From: Candidatus Latescibacterota bacterium
Lineage (GTDB): Bacteria > Latescibacterota > UBA2968 > UBA8231
Assembly (NCBI GenBank): GCA_022827165.1
Contig: JAJDTN010000055.1
Span: 1 to 13,624, forward strand
DNA length: 13,624 nucleotides
Direction: 5' to 3'
Under the pieces are notes generated by a model. That model saw nothing but the letters and a program-made list of their open reading frames with translations, ran no database searches and was not told where the DNA came from. This document shows positions 7,149 to 13,624 of this stretch, piece after piece (within the stretch, counting starts at the first letter, position 1; each line of letters starts with the position of its first letter). Position numbers and translations under genes: made by a program.

Positions 7149-7982
7149 CTAGCGGTCCGCGGGGGGGTGGCCGGACAGCCAGGCGTCAAACTCGGCCGCC
7201 TCGGCCGCCTTCATGCGCCACGCCTGCCCGGCGGCCGGAAAGCGCCGCTGGCGCACATCGTCGACATAGGCGGCGATGCCCCCGGTCCCCTGGCGCGCGA
7301 ACTCGGCGTAGCGGCGCACGTGGCGCAAGTCGAGCTCGTGGACGCCGAGGACGTCGGTGACGACCAGGACCTGCCCGTCGGTGTGGCGGCCGGCGGCGAT
7401 GCCGATGGTGGGGATGTCGAGGCGTTCGGTGACCGCCCTGCCGACCTCCTCCGGGATGAGTTCGAGGACCAGGAAAGCCGCCCCTGCCTCCTGAAGACGG
7501 AGGGCGCGCTCCACGAGGCGGGCCCCGGCCCGGGCGGTACGGGCCTTGACTCGCGGCGCCTCGTGGATCTGCGGGTTCAGGCCGAGATGGCACCACACGT
7601 CGAGTCCGCGCCCGCCGAGGGCGGACACGACCTCGGGCTTGAATCCCTCCAGCTTGACGCCGTCGGCGCCGAGGGCGGTGAAGCGCAGGGAGTTGTCCAG
7701 GGCCTCGCCGGGAGTGTCGGCGGAGCCGTAGGGCAGGTCGGCGAGCAGGTAGGAGCCCCCCCGCAGGCCGCGCCGGACGGCCTTCAGGTGGTGGATCATG
7801 TCGTCCATCGTCACCTGCCGCTCGTCGTCGTACCCGAGGAGATTGGTGCCGACGCTGTCGGCGCAGAACACGACGTCGACGCCGGCCGCCTCCTGCCAGG
7901 CGGCCGTGGGGCTGTCGTAGCAGGTGAGGACGACGATCGGCTCGCCCCGCTCCTTCTTCGCCCGCAGCTCTTCGGTGTTCAT
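7149..7982 (-). CDS. panB: PanB-family ketopantoate hydroxymethyltransferase
   Basis: 277 aa (E. coli PanB is 264). The family transfers a one-carbon unit from 5,10-methylene-tetrahydrofolate to 2-ketoisovalerate, giving ketopantoate for pantothenate and CoA. Seen: CADSVGTNLLGY (40-51) with metal ligand Asp42, ADLPYGSADTP (81-91) with Asp82, GVKLEG (108-113) with Lys110 and Glu112, CHLGLNPQ (131-138), catalytic-type Glu174 in LVLELIP, and PTIGIAAG...DGQVLV (191-207). All expected catalytic and metal residues are present, but several positions differ from the usual consensus (VGDSLG reads CADSVG; IGIGAG reads IGIAAG). ATG start without a clear Shine-Dalgarno, 47 nt after the hydrolase stop and behind a GC hairpin. 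No panC, panD or panE lies in the window, so it may act on another 2-keto acid. Confidence 0.87.
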   Translation of the reverse strand: MNTEELRAKKERGEPIVVLTCYDSPTAAWQEAAGVDVVFCADSVGTNLLGYDDERQVTMDDMIHHLKAVRRGLRGGSYLLADLPYGSADTPGEALDNSLRFTALGADGVKLEGFKPEVVSALGGRGLDVWCHLGLNPQIHEAPRVKARTARAGARLVERALRLQEAGAAFLVLELIPEEVGRAVTERLDIPTIGIAAGRHTDGQVLVVTDVLGVHELDLRHVRRYAEFARQGTGGIAAYVDDVRQRRFPAAGQAWRMKAAEAAEFDAWLSGHPPADR

Positions 7983-7997
7983 CGCAGGTGCCGGGTA

Positions 7998-8015
7998 GGC
8001 CCCCGGGTGGGGGCC
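7998..8015 (-). promoter_or_regulatory. GC-rich hairpin in the hydrolase-panB gap
   Basis: Perfect 7-bp inverted repeat (GGCCCCC / GGGGGCC) with a 4-nt loop, in the 47-nt gap between the hydrolase stop and the panB start. A further C-run at 8017-8021 can compete for the same G-run at 8009-8013, allowing alternative pairing. No U-run follows, so it is not a classical intrinsic terminator. It could attenuate or stabilise the panB part of the message, or be a chance result of very high GC. Confidence 0.4.
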
Positions 8016-8029
8016 GCCCCCGGGCTCCC

Positions 8030-10051
8030 TCAGGTCAGCAGCCAGCCCACCTGGCGTTCCGAGGACCACCGGCGGCGGGAGATGGTCAGGGCCTCCGGGC
8101 GGGCGGCGGACCGGTAGATCCTGCGGATGGCGGCCGCCGGGAAGCGCTGGCCGGCGCTGGCCCCGTGGACGGCCAGGCGCCCGGGCGCGATCAGGGCGGC
8201 GGCGGTGGTCACGTCCCCGGCGGCCCGGACCGCGGGGATGGGGCACGAGCTCTCCCAGTCGCGCTCGAAGTGGAACCCGCCGACCTCGACACAGGTGGCC
8301 CGCGGCCCGTCGGGGCCCGCGGCGGCCGCGGCGAAGAGGCACCACAGGCCGGCCCGCCCCAGTCCGAGGAGGCAAATGCCGGTGGTGTCGGGCCGGTCGC
8401 GGAGATAGCCGAGGGCGGTGAGCACGTCCTGGACGCGGGCCGATGGCGTCACCGGGTTGTAGGTGTGGAAGTGGTCGATGTCCTCGACCGGGTAGGGGTG
8501 GTCCCCATCCCCGGCCTCGCCCAGCAGAAAGGGGTCGACGGTCAGCACCCTGTGGCCCGCCCGCAGCAGGGCCGCCACCGGAGCACGAGGTTTGCCGTCG
8601 TTGGTGAAGAGCGCCGCCTTGCCCTCCCCGTGCACGACCAGGGCCGCCGGCCCCCGGGCGGCGGAAGCCGCCGAGACCATCACCGCGGGGACGGCGCCGC
8701 CTTCGAGCCTCAGCAGCAGGCGCTCGTACACCAGCTCCCCGCCCCGATGCCGCAGGCGCTCCCTCCCCCGGTCCTGAAGGTCCACCTCTCCGGGGGCCGG
8801 CATGCGCGCGGCCAGGCAGTGCCGCAGGGCCGGGCCGAGGCGGGAGCGCAGCCGCCGCAGGCCGGCGAGGTCCCGCGGCTGCAGAAGGGCGTTGCGCCGC
8901 CGGGCCCGGCGTTCGACGGAGTCGATCAGGTCCCCCGCCGCCAGGGCCCGCTTCGGCATGACGGTCCGGCCGGAGCCGGGCTCCCGGGGGAAGACGTGAA
9001 GCTCGGCGGGGTCCAAGGGGTCCAGGTCCGGCTCCCGGACCGGCGCGCCCGAGCCGCCGAGCAGGTAGCGCCGGAAGAAGCCGTACACCGCCTCCCGGCT
9101 CGCCCGGTTGTAGTTGTGGTCGGCCTCCACCTGGCAGGTGTGGACGCGTCCGGCGGCTCCGAAGAGGTCGTAGACCCGGCGCACGGCGGGGTACTCGTGG
9201 TACGGCGTGTGCACGGTCCAGTCGCCCGTGGCCGAGACCATCATCAGCGGACGCGGGGCGGCGCAGGCGGCGATCTCGATGTTGTTCAGGTCGAGCCGCA
9301 GGTGGGCCTGGTTCTCGCAGACGCAGCCTCCCTGCATGTGTCCCGAGATCATGTTCACCGGGGCGGCAGCGGCCACCCGGTCGTCGACGGCGGTGAGCAG
9401 GAAGGTCTGAGTGCCGCCGCCGGAGGCGCCGGTGACGCCGATGCGGCGGGGATCGACATCGCTCAGGGAGCAGAGGAAGTCGATGACCCGCAGGCTGTTC
9501 CACAGCTGCAGCCCCAGCTGCCCCACCCCCCACGGCCCGGCCCGAGGGCCGAAGGCGAGGCGGTGCTCGAACTGGGCCGAGTCGTTGTAGCCGACCATGT
9601 CGTAGGCGAAGGCCACACAGCCGAGCCGCGCCAGGCCGATGCCGCGCCCGGGGACCGAGCCCAGGTGGTCCTGGTGGAACCGTCCCTGGGACCAGTGGCC
9701 GTGGGGACAGGCGATCCCGGGCGCCGCTCCGGTGAGACCGAGGGGCCGGTAGAGGTTGCCGCACACGAACAACCCCGGGAGGCTCTCGAAGTGGACCTTC
9801 TCCACCGAACAGCCCTGCTCCTCGACGCGCCCGAAGACCCGGGCCCTGAGGGGCGACCGCCGGGGCGATGGCAGAAGGCCGGTGACGGAGAGGATCCGTT
9901 CGCGGATGTGGGCGGCCCTCCGCCGCCAGTCGGCCAGGTCGGCGAGGGGCGCCAGCCCGCAGGGAGTCGTGAGCGCTCGCGGCGCCAGCAGGCGCCGGTC
10001 TCCGGCCGCCGGATCCGGACCGACGGTGAGGGGGTCGGACGGGCTCTTCAC
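8030..10051 (-). CDS. Two-domain alpha/beta hydrolase, acetylxylan-esterase-like
   Basis: 673 aa. The first half is a complete alpha/beta-hydrolase domain: oxyanion-type segment CPHGHW (115-120), nucleophile elbow GASGGG with Ser210, acid Asp277 in SATGDWT, and His312 in EADHNYN. This resembles the large acetylxylan esterase/carbohydrate esterase proteins of environmental bacteria, which cleave ester groups from sugars. The second half (about 430-650) looks like another, degenerate hydrolase fold: LVVHGEGKA (471-479) matches the strand plus oxyanion loop, and LLGLGRAGLW (561-570) sits where the elbow should be, with Arg566 in place of Ser. GTG start overlapping the aminotransferase stop by 4 nt (GTGA), with GGAGG 7 nt upstream. 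No signal peptide is visible, suggesting a cytoplasmic enzyme. The real substrate is unknown; an acylated sugar or an ester/amide of the aminotransferase product are possibilities. Confidence 0.83.
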   Translation of the reverse strand: MKSPSDPLTVGPDPAAGDRRLLAPRALTTPCGLAPLADLADWRRRAAHIRERILSVTGLLPSPRRSPLRARVFGRVEEQGCSVEKVHFESLPGLFVCGNLYRPLGLTGAAPGIACPHGHWSQGRFHQDHLGSVPGRGIGLARLGCVAFAYDMVGYNDSAQFEHRLAFGPRAGPWGVGQLGLQLWNSLRVIDFLCSLSDVDPRRIGVTGASGGGTQTFLLTAVDDRVAAAAPVNMISGHMQGGCVCENQAHLRLDLNNIEIAACAAPRPLMMVSATGDWTVHTPYHEYPAVRRVYDLFGAAGRVHTCQVEADHNYNRASREAVYGFFRRYLLGGSGAPVREPDLDPLDPAELHVFPREPGSGRTVMPKRALAAGDLIDSVERRARRRNALLQPRDLAGLRRLRSRLGPALRHCLAARMPAPGEVDLQDRGRERLRHRGGELVYERLLLRLEGGAVPAVMVSAASAARGPAALVVHGEGKAALFTNDGKPRAPVAALLRAGHRVLTVDPFLLGEAGDGDHPYPVEDIDHFHTYNPVTPSARVQDVLTALGYLRDRPDTTGICLLGLGRAGLWCLFAAAAAGPDGPRATCVEVGGFHFERDWESSCPIPAVRAAGDVTTAAALIAPGRLAVHGASAGQRFPAAAIRRIYRSAARPEALTISRRRWSSERQVGWLLT

Positions 10052-11247
10052 GCCCCCGCCTCCGCGGCGGCTTCCAGCCCCTTGATCATCGATCGCAGGC
10101 GCGGCTTTCGATGGTCGGGATGGCAGGGCACGAGGACCGCCCGCCCGAGGATGTCGAGGGAAGAGGCGCACATGTCGTGGGTATATCTCACCCTGCACTT
10201 GCGGTTGGCCGGGATCTTGAAGGGGTCCAGGGCCGGGTGGTGAGACCCCTGCTGGCGCAGGATCGGCTCCCACCGGGTATAGACGTGGCGGCCCGTGTCG
10301 AGGGGGCGGAAGTTGCCCACGCCCCTGCCGGCGAGATCGGCCGAGAAGGTCCGCGCCCGCTCCTCCGTCTCGAAGAGGAAGCCGGCGTGGGTGCCGCACT
10401 CGTGGTCCGGGCTGTGGTTGCGGATCGAGGTGAGCCCGGCGGCCTCTCCGGCTTCGGTGAGGGCCTGCTTCTGGTCGCGCATCCGCGCCAGCATCCCGTC
10501 CAGACGTCCGAGCTGAGCGTTGAGGATGGCTCCCTCGAACTCGGAGGCGCGGAAGTTGTGGCCGGCGAACTGCAGGTCTTCGGCAGACCGCGGCGCCTCC
10601 GGGCCCCCCGGGTCGGCGTCCCAGTAGAAGGAGCAGCAGTCGACGGCCACCGAGCCGCGGTCGTACACGGCCTTCGAGCCGGTGACGAAGGCTCCCCCTT
10701 CGCCGCAGGTGATGTTCTTGAAGAAGTTGAAGCTGAAGGCGCCGGCGTGGCCGATCGACCCCAGGGCCCTGCCGCGGTAGCCCCCGCCGACGGCCTGGCA
10801 GGCGTCTTCGAGGACGAGCAGGTCGTGGCGCCGCGCGACCTCCATGATGCCGTCCATGTCGCAGGGCAGGCCGACCATGTGCACGGGGATCACGGCCCGC
10901 GTGTGCCGGGTCAGGCGGCTTTCGAGGTCCGCCGCCGACAGCGTCAGGGAGTCGTCCACGTCGGCGACCACCGGGATGGCTCCGGCGGAGAGGACCGCCA
11001 GGGCCGTCGCCATGTAGGTGTAGGCGGGTACCACCACCTGGTCCCCGGGCCCCACGCCGAGGCCGACGAGGGCGGTGTACAGGGCCGACGTTCCGGAGCG
11101 GGTCATGCGCGCGTGCTTCACGCCCAGGTGAGAGGCCCAGTCGGCCTCGAACCGGTCGCACTCCCCGCCGGAGCCGTAGCGGAAGATCTTCCCCGACTCG
11201 ATGAGGCGCCGGATCCTCCGGATCTCTGCCTCTCCCATGCGATACAC
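10048..11247 (-). CDS. DegT/DnrJ/EryC1/StrS-family PLP aminotransferase
   Basis: 399-aa fold-type I PLP enzyme of the sugar aminotransferase family, which moves an amino group (usually from glutamate or glutamine) onto keto sugars, cyclitols or similar. Seen: SGTSAL at 51-56 (phosphate binding), AYTYMAT at 75-81, LEDACQAVGG at 146-155 with Asp148 pairing with the PLP nitrogen, FSFNFFKNITCGEGGA at 171-186 with Schiff-base Lys177, and HNFRASEFEGAILNAQLGRLD at 230-250, the family's substrate/dimer segment. The start is GTG 11247, because AGGAGG lies 7 nt before it; the in-frame ATG three codons later is too far away, and longer versions run into pabBC. It follows pabBC by 17 nt and overlaps the hydrolase by GTGA, so it is likely co-transcribed. 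The amino acceptor cannot be told from sequence. Confidence 0.9.
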   Translation of the reverse strand: MYRMGEAEIRRIRRLIESGKIFRYGSGGECDRFEADWASHLGVKHARMTRSGTSALYTALVGLGVGPGDQVVVPAYTYMATALAVLSAGAIPVVADVDDSLTLSAADLESRLTRHTRAVIPVHMVGLPCDMDGIMEVARRHDLLVLEDACQAVGGGYRGRALGSIGHAGAFSFNFFKNITCGEGGAFVTGSKAVYDRGSVAVDCCSFYWDADPGGPEAPRSAEDLQFAGHNFRASEFEGAILNAQLGRLDGMLARMRDQKQALTEAGEAAGLTSIRNHSPDHECGTHAGFLFETEERARTFSADLAGRGVGNFRPLDTGRHVYTRWEPILRQQGSHHPALDPFKIPANRKCRVRYTHDMCASSLDILGRAVLVPCHPDHRKPRLRSMIKGLEAAAEAGA

Positions 11248-11254
11248 TGAAGGA

Positions 11255-11260
11255 CCTCCT
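11255..11260 (-). promoter_or_regulatory. Strong Shine-Dalgarno of the DegT aminotransferase
   Basis: AGGAGG on the minus strand, 7 nt upstream of GTG 11247 and inside the 17-nt gap after the pabBC stop. It is the best ribosome binding site in the window and decides the GTG start over the internal ATG. Confidence 0.85.
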
Positions 11261-11264
11261 GAGA

Positions 11265-13151
11265 TCAGCGGCCGAAGGCGGCGGCTTCTCGAATTGGCCC
11301 GGCCCCGCCGCGGACCATGTCCGGAATCCTCAGAAGCACACGGCGGGTCACGGAATCGATCCGGTAGACCGCCCGCGCGCAAGCGAGGTCCTCGACCCGC
11401 AAGCGGCGCTCCCTCGCCTCGCCCGCGGCCAGCAGCCCGGCTCGCATCGTCCCCGGCAGGGCTCCGCTGGCCAGGGGCGGCGTGAAGCAGCCGGACTCCG
11501 TCTGCACAAGCACGTTCCCCGACGCGGCCCCGGCGATCTCGCCCCGCCGGTTTGTCAGGACCGCCTCCCGGGCGCCCCGGCGGCGAGCCTCGGCGAGAGC
11601 CTCTTCGTAGACCGCCCGGTGGGTGGTCTTGTGATAGTGGAACCGGTCCTCCTCGTCCACCGCGACTTCCTCGGCGATGACGGCCGTCACCTCGGAGGGG
11701 GCCGGTCCCACCTCGGAAGATTCGACGTTCATGCCGCCGTCCCGGGCCATCGTCAGGCGAACCTGCCGAGGCCCGCGCGCCCCGGCGGCGGCGGCGGCGA
11801 GCCGGGAGCGCACGCGGGGCTCGTCATAGGGGAACCCGAAGTACCTCGCCGAACCCTCCAGCCTGCGCAGGTGGCGTTCGAGAAGATAGTATCCGTGTTC
11901 CGGCTCAAACAGGAGAGCTTCGAGGAGCTCGAACTCCGTGTGCGAAGGCGTGAGGAAGCGCGCCTTGGCCAGGCATTCCCCGTACTCGGAAGACGCTTCC
12001 GAGCCCCAGGTGATGCCGGCGCCGACCCCCGCCCGGGCGATGCCGGCGGCGCGGTCGAGGGTGACGGTGCGGATGGCGACGGAGAACCGCGCCTCCATCC
12101 CCCGCGGGGTACCGGCGCCCTCGTCCGCGGGGGAGAGGTAACCGATGGAGCCGGTGTACACCCCCCGGGGTGCGTCCTCCAGCTCGCGGATGATCTGCGT
12201 CGTCCGCACCTTGGGCGCCCCGGTGACCGACCCGCAGGGGAAGAGGGCCTCGAAGACCTGTCCCGGCCCCACCCCATCCCGCAGCGTCGCGGTGACCGTC
12301 GACGTCATCTGCCAGACCGTGTCGAGGGCCTCCGCCCGCCAGAGCCGCGGCACATGGACCGACCCCATCGCCGCCACGCGGCCGAGGTCGTTCCGCAGCA
12401 GGTCCACGATCATGACGTTCTCCGCCCGCTCCTTGGCGCTGGCGGTCAACTCGCGGGCGAGCTCGTCGTCTTCTTCCACCCAGCGTCCGCGCCGGCGGGT
12501 GCCCTTCATGGGCCGCGTCTCGATGCCGCCGCCGCCGTCCAGGGCGAAGAACAGCTCCGGCGAGGCGGAGACCACCACCGACCTCCCGAGGTCGAGGAAG
12601 GCACAGAAACCCGCGCCTCCCTGGGAGCGGCGAAGGTCGCGGTAGAGCCCTCCGGGATCGCCCTCGAAAGAGGCGGACAAGGGGAAGGTGTAGTTCACCT
12701 GCCAGGTGTCGCCGGCGGCGATGTACTCGTGGATGCGGCCCACGGCCCCGGCGTGGTCCCGGGGACCGCGCTCCGGCTCCCAGGGGCCGAGCCTGTACTC
12801 CAGGGCGGGCGGACCCTCGGCGGCGGAGATCGCCTGTCTCTGCCCGTAGAGTCCGAACCAGGCCAGGGGCAGCAGGGCGTCGCGGGGACCGCAGGGGAAG
12901 GCGGGGTCGAAGGCCGGCGCCGCCTCGTAACAGAGGAAGCCGACGGCGTGCAACCCGCGGCCCACGGCCGCCTCGACGGCCTCCAGGACCCCGGTGACCT
13001 CCCCCGGGTCGTCGGCCCGCAGACTGGCCTCGATCCGGGAGAACCGGAAGGAGCGCCCGAAACGCCCGGGAAGGTCGGAGTGAAGCCAGACCTCCGCCGG
13101 CGGCCGCAGGTCCGGCGGTACGGGCGCGGCGCGGCCCCCTTCGGAGGTCAC
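11265..13151 (-). CDS. pabBC: Aminodeoxychorismate synthase component I fused to aminodeoxychorismate lyase-like domain (PabB-PabC)
   Basis: 628-aa fusion. The PabB part (about 20-402) makes 4-amino-4-deoxychorismate from chorismate: GFLCYEAAPAFDP (71-83) is typical of fused PabB proteins, SPELFF (197-202), RPMKGTRRRG (213-222) with PabB-type Lys216, VDLLRNDLGRV (249-259), CGSVTGAPK (306-314) and the C-terminal chorismate/Mg block around 374-398. The fourth-fold-type PLP part (about 405-628) should release p-aminobenzoate plus pyruvate; Schiff-base Lys508 lies in YHKTTHR and LPGTMRAGLL is at 565-574. The conserved PLP-contacting Glu seems replaced by Gly541 (GEIAGAASGNV). No glutaminase partner (PabA) is in the window. 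The GTG start is chosen from the 4-nt GTGA overlap with the aldo/keto reductase; no clear Shine-Dalgarno is visible, and upstream codons in frame are shadow. Confidence 0.93.
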   Translation of the reverse strand: MTSEGGRAAPVPPDLRPPAEVWLHSDLPGRFGRSFRFSRIEASLRADDPGEVTGVLEAVEAAVGRGLHAVGFLCYEAAPAFDPAFPCGPRDALLPLAWFGLYGQRQAISAAEGPPALEYRLGPWEPERGPRDHAGAVGRIHEYIAAGDTWQVNYTFPLSASFEGDPGGLYRDLRRSQGGAGFCAFLDLGRSVVVSASPELFFALDGGGGIETRPMKGTRRRGRWVEEDDELARELTASAKERAENVMIVDLLRNDLGRVAAMGSVHVPRLWRAEALDTVWQMTSTVTATLRDGVGPGQVFEALFPCGSVTGAPKVRTTQIIRELEDAPRGVYTGSIGYLSPADEGAGTPRGMEARFSVAIRTVTLDRAAGIARAGVGAGITWGSEASSEYGECLAKARFLTPSHTEFELLEALLFEPEHGYYLLERHLRRLEGSARYFGFPYDEPRVRSRLAAAAAGARGPRQVRLTMARDGGMNVESSEVGPAPSEVTAVIAEEVAVDEEDRFHYHKTTHRAVYEEALAEARRRGAREAVLTNRRGEIAGAASGNVLVQTESGCFTPPLASGALPGTMRAGLLAAGEARERRLRVEDLACARAVYRIDSVTRRVLLRIPDMVRGGAGPIREAAAFGR

Positions 13152-13624
13152 GGATACCGGCGTGCCGGGGCCGCCTCCGTCGCCGCGTCGAGGGCGGCCC
13201 GGTCCTCGGGCGGCAACTGCCAGCCCAGGGCCCTGAAGGCCTCGTCCACGTGCTCGGGCAGGTCGGGGCCGATCATGGGGGCCGTCACCTCCGGGTGGTC
13301 GAGGAGCCACGCCAGCGCCACCTGCGCCGGGGTCCTGCCGAGGCGGGAGCCGATGGCGATCAGGGACTGCACGACGCCGTCGATGCCCTCCATCGTGCCC
13401 TCGAAGTCCTTGCGGCCCTCCCAGTGGGACCCCGCCGGCGGCGGCTGGCCGCGGCGGTAGCGGCCGGTGAGCAGACCCACGGCCAGCGGGCTGTAGGTCA
13501 TCAGGCCGAGCCCGCGGCGCCGCACCAGGGGCAGCAACTCCGACTCGACCGGCCAGCGGTGGAGGAGGTTGTACTCGTTCTGCAGACAGGCGAAGGGGTC
13601 GAGGCCGAGGCGGTCGGCGGTCCA
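13148..13624 (-). CDS. Aldo/keto reductase (partial, N-terminus beyond right edge)
   Basis: The last 158 residues of an NAD(P)H-dependent aldo/keto reductase, a cytoplasmic TIM-barrel oxidoreductase that interconverts carbonyls and alcohols. Seen: CLQNEYNLLHRWPVESELLP near the start, GLGLMTYSPLAVGLLTGRY at 38-56 (the barrel strand and nicotinamide/phosphate-binding loop of the family), and VALAWLLDHPEVTAPMIGPD at 102-121, followed by the HVDEAFRAL helix, the usual C-terminal cofactor-binding part. The catalytic Asp, Tyr, Lys and His lie in the missing N-terminal part, so activity cannot be judged. It is upstream of pabBC with a 4-nt GTGA overlap and is probably co-transcribed with it. The substrate is unknown. 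Confidence 0.9.
   Translation of the reverse strand, partial: WTADRLGLDPFACLQNEYNLLHRWPVESELLPLVRRRGLGLMTYSPLAVGLLTGRYRRGQPPPAGSHWEGRKDFEGTMEGIDGVVQSLIAIGSRLGRTPAQVALAWLLDHPEVTAPMIGPDLPEHVDEAFRALGWQLPPEDRAALDAATEAAPARRYP

Noticed and set aside
7988..10243. 751-codon plus-strand open frame
   Set aside because: Antisense to the alpha/beta hydrolase, whose Ser-Asp-His motifs and GTGA junction show the real frame; the plus-strand translation is repetitive and motif-free.
11619..13460. 613-codon plus-strand open frame
   Set aside because: Antisense to pabBC, which has a full set of chorismate-enzyme motifs.

Overview
The window is very GC-rich bacterial chromosome with almost no intergenic space. 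It holds ten protein genes: nine on the minus strand and one on the plus strand. I see no RNA genes, insertion sequences, phage genes or CRISPR. Six of the eight complete minus-strand genes start with GTG, and neighbours abut or overlap by 1 or 4 nt, so both minus-strand blocks look like translationally coupled operons. The mix of a sugar-type SSS symporter with a DUF3311-like small protein, an enolase-superfamily enzyme, an acetylxylan-esterase-like hydrolase and a fused pabB-pabC gene would fit a GC-rich environmental lineage such as Planctomycetes, Acidobacteria, Gemmatimonadota or a related candidate phylum. No phylogenetic marker is present, so this placement is only a guess.

Left block (minus strand, 5186 down to 1): FGGY carbohydrate kinase, DUF3311-like two-helix membrane protein, SSS sodium:solute symporter, mandelate racemase/muconate lactonizing-type enzyme, then a galactokinase-like GHMP kinase that runs off the left edge. 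The genes are separated by -4, 0, +1 and -1 nt. I read this as one operon for uptake and catabolism of a sugar or sugar acid. The enolase-superfamily enzyme and the GHMP kinase both deviate from textbook active sites, so the substrate may be unusual.

Centre: a 90-bp divergent intergenic region (5187-5276) separates the FGGY kinase from a plus-strand RNB-family exoribonuclease (5277-7142). The exoribonuclease gene converges on the next block with only 6 bp between stop codons.

Right block (minus strand, right edge down to 7149): the C-terminal part of an aldo/keto reductase, a PabB-PabC fusion, a DegT/DnrJ/EryC1/StrS-type PLP aminotransferase, a large two-domain alpha/beta hydrolase, and a stand-alone divergent PanB (ketopantoate hydroxymethyltransferase). 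The spacings are 4-nt overlap, 17 nt with a strong Shine-Dalgarno, 4-nt overlap, and 47 nt containing a GC hairpin. PabBC feeds p-aminobenzoate to folate and PanB consumes methylene-tetrahydrofolate, so a folate/one-carbon link is possible. The aminotransferase and esterase do not fit simple vitamin synthesis. The most interesting leads are the two-kinase plus enolase-superfamily operon with altered active-site residues, and the PabBC/DegT/hydrolase/PanB cluster, whose PabC-like domain lacks the usual PLP-contacting glutamate.
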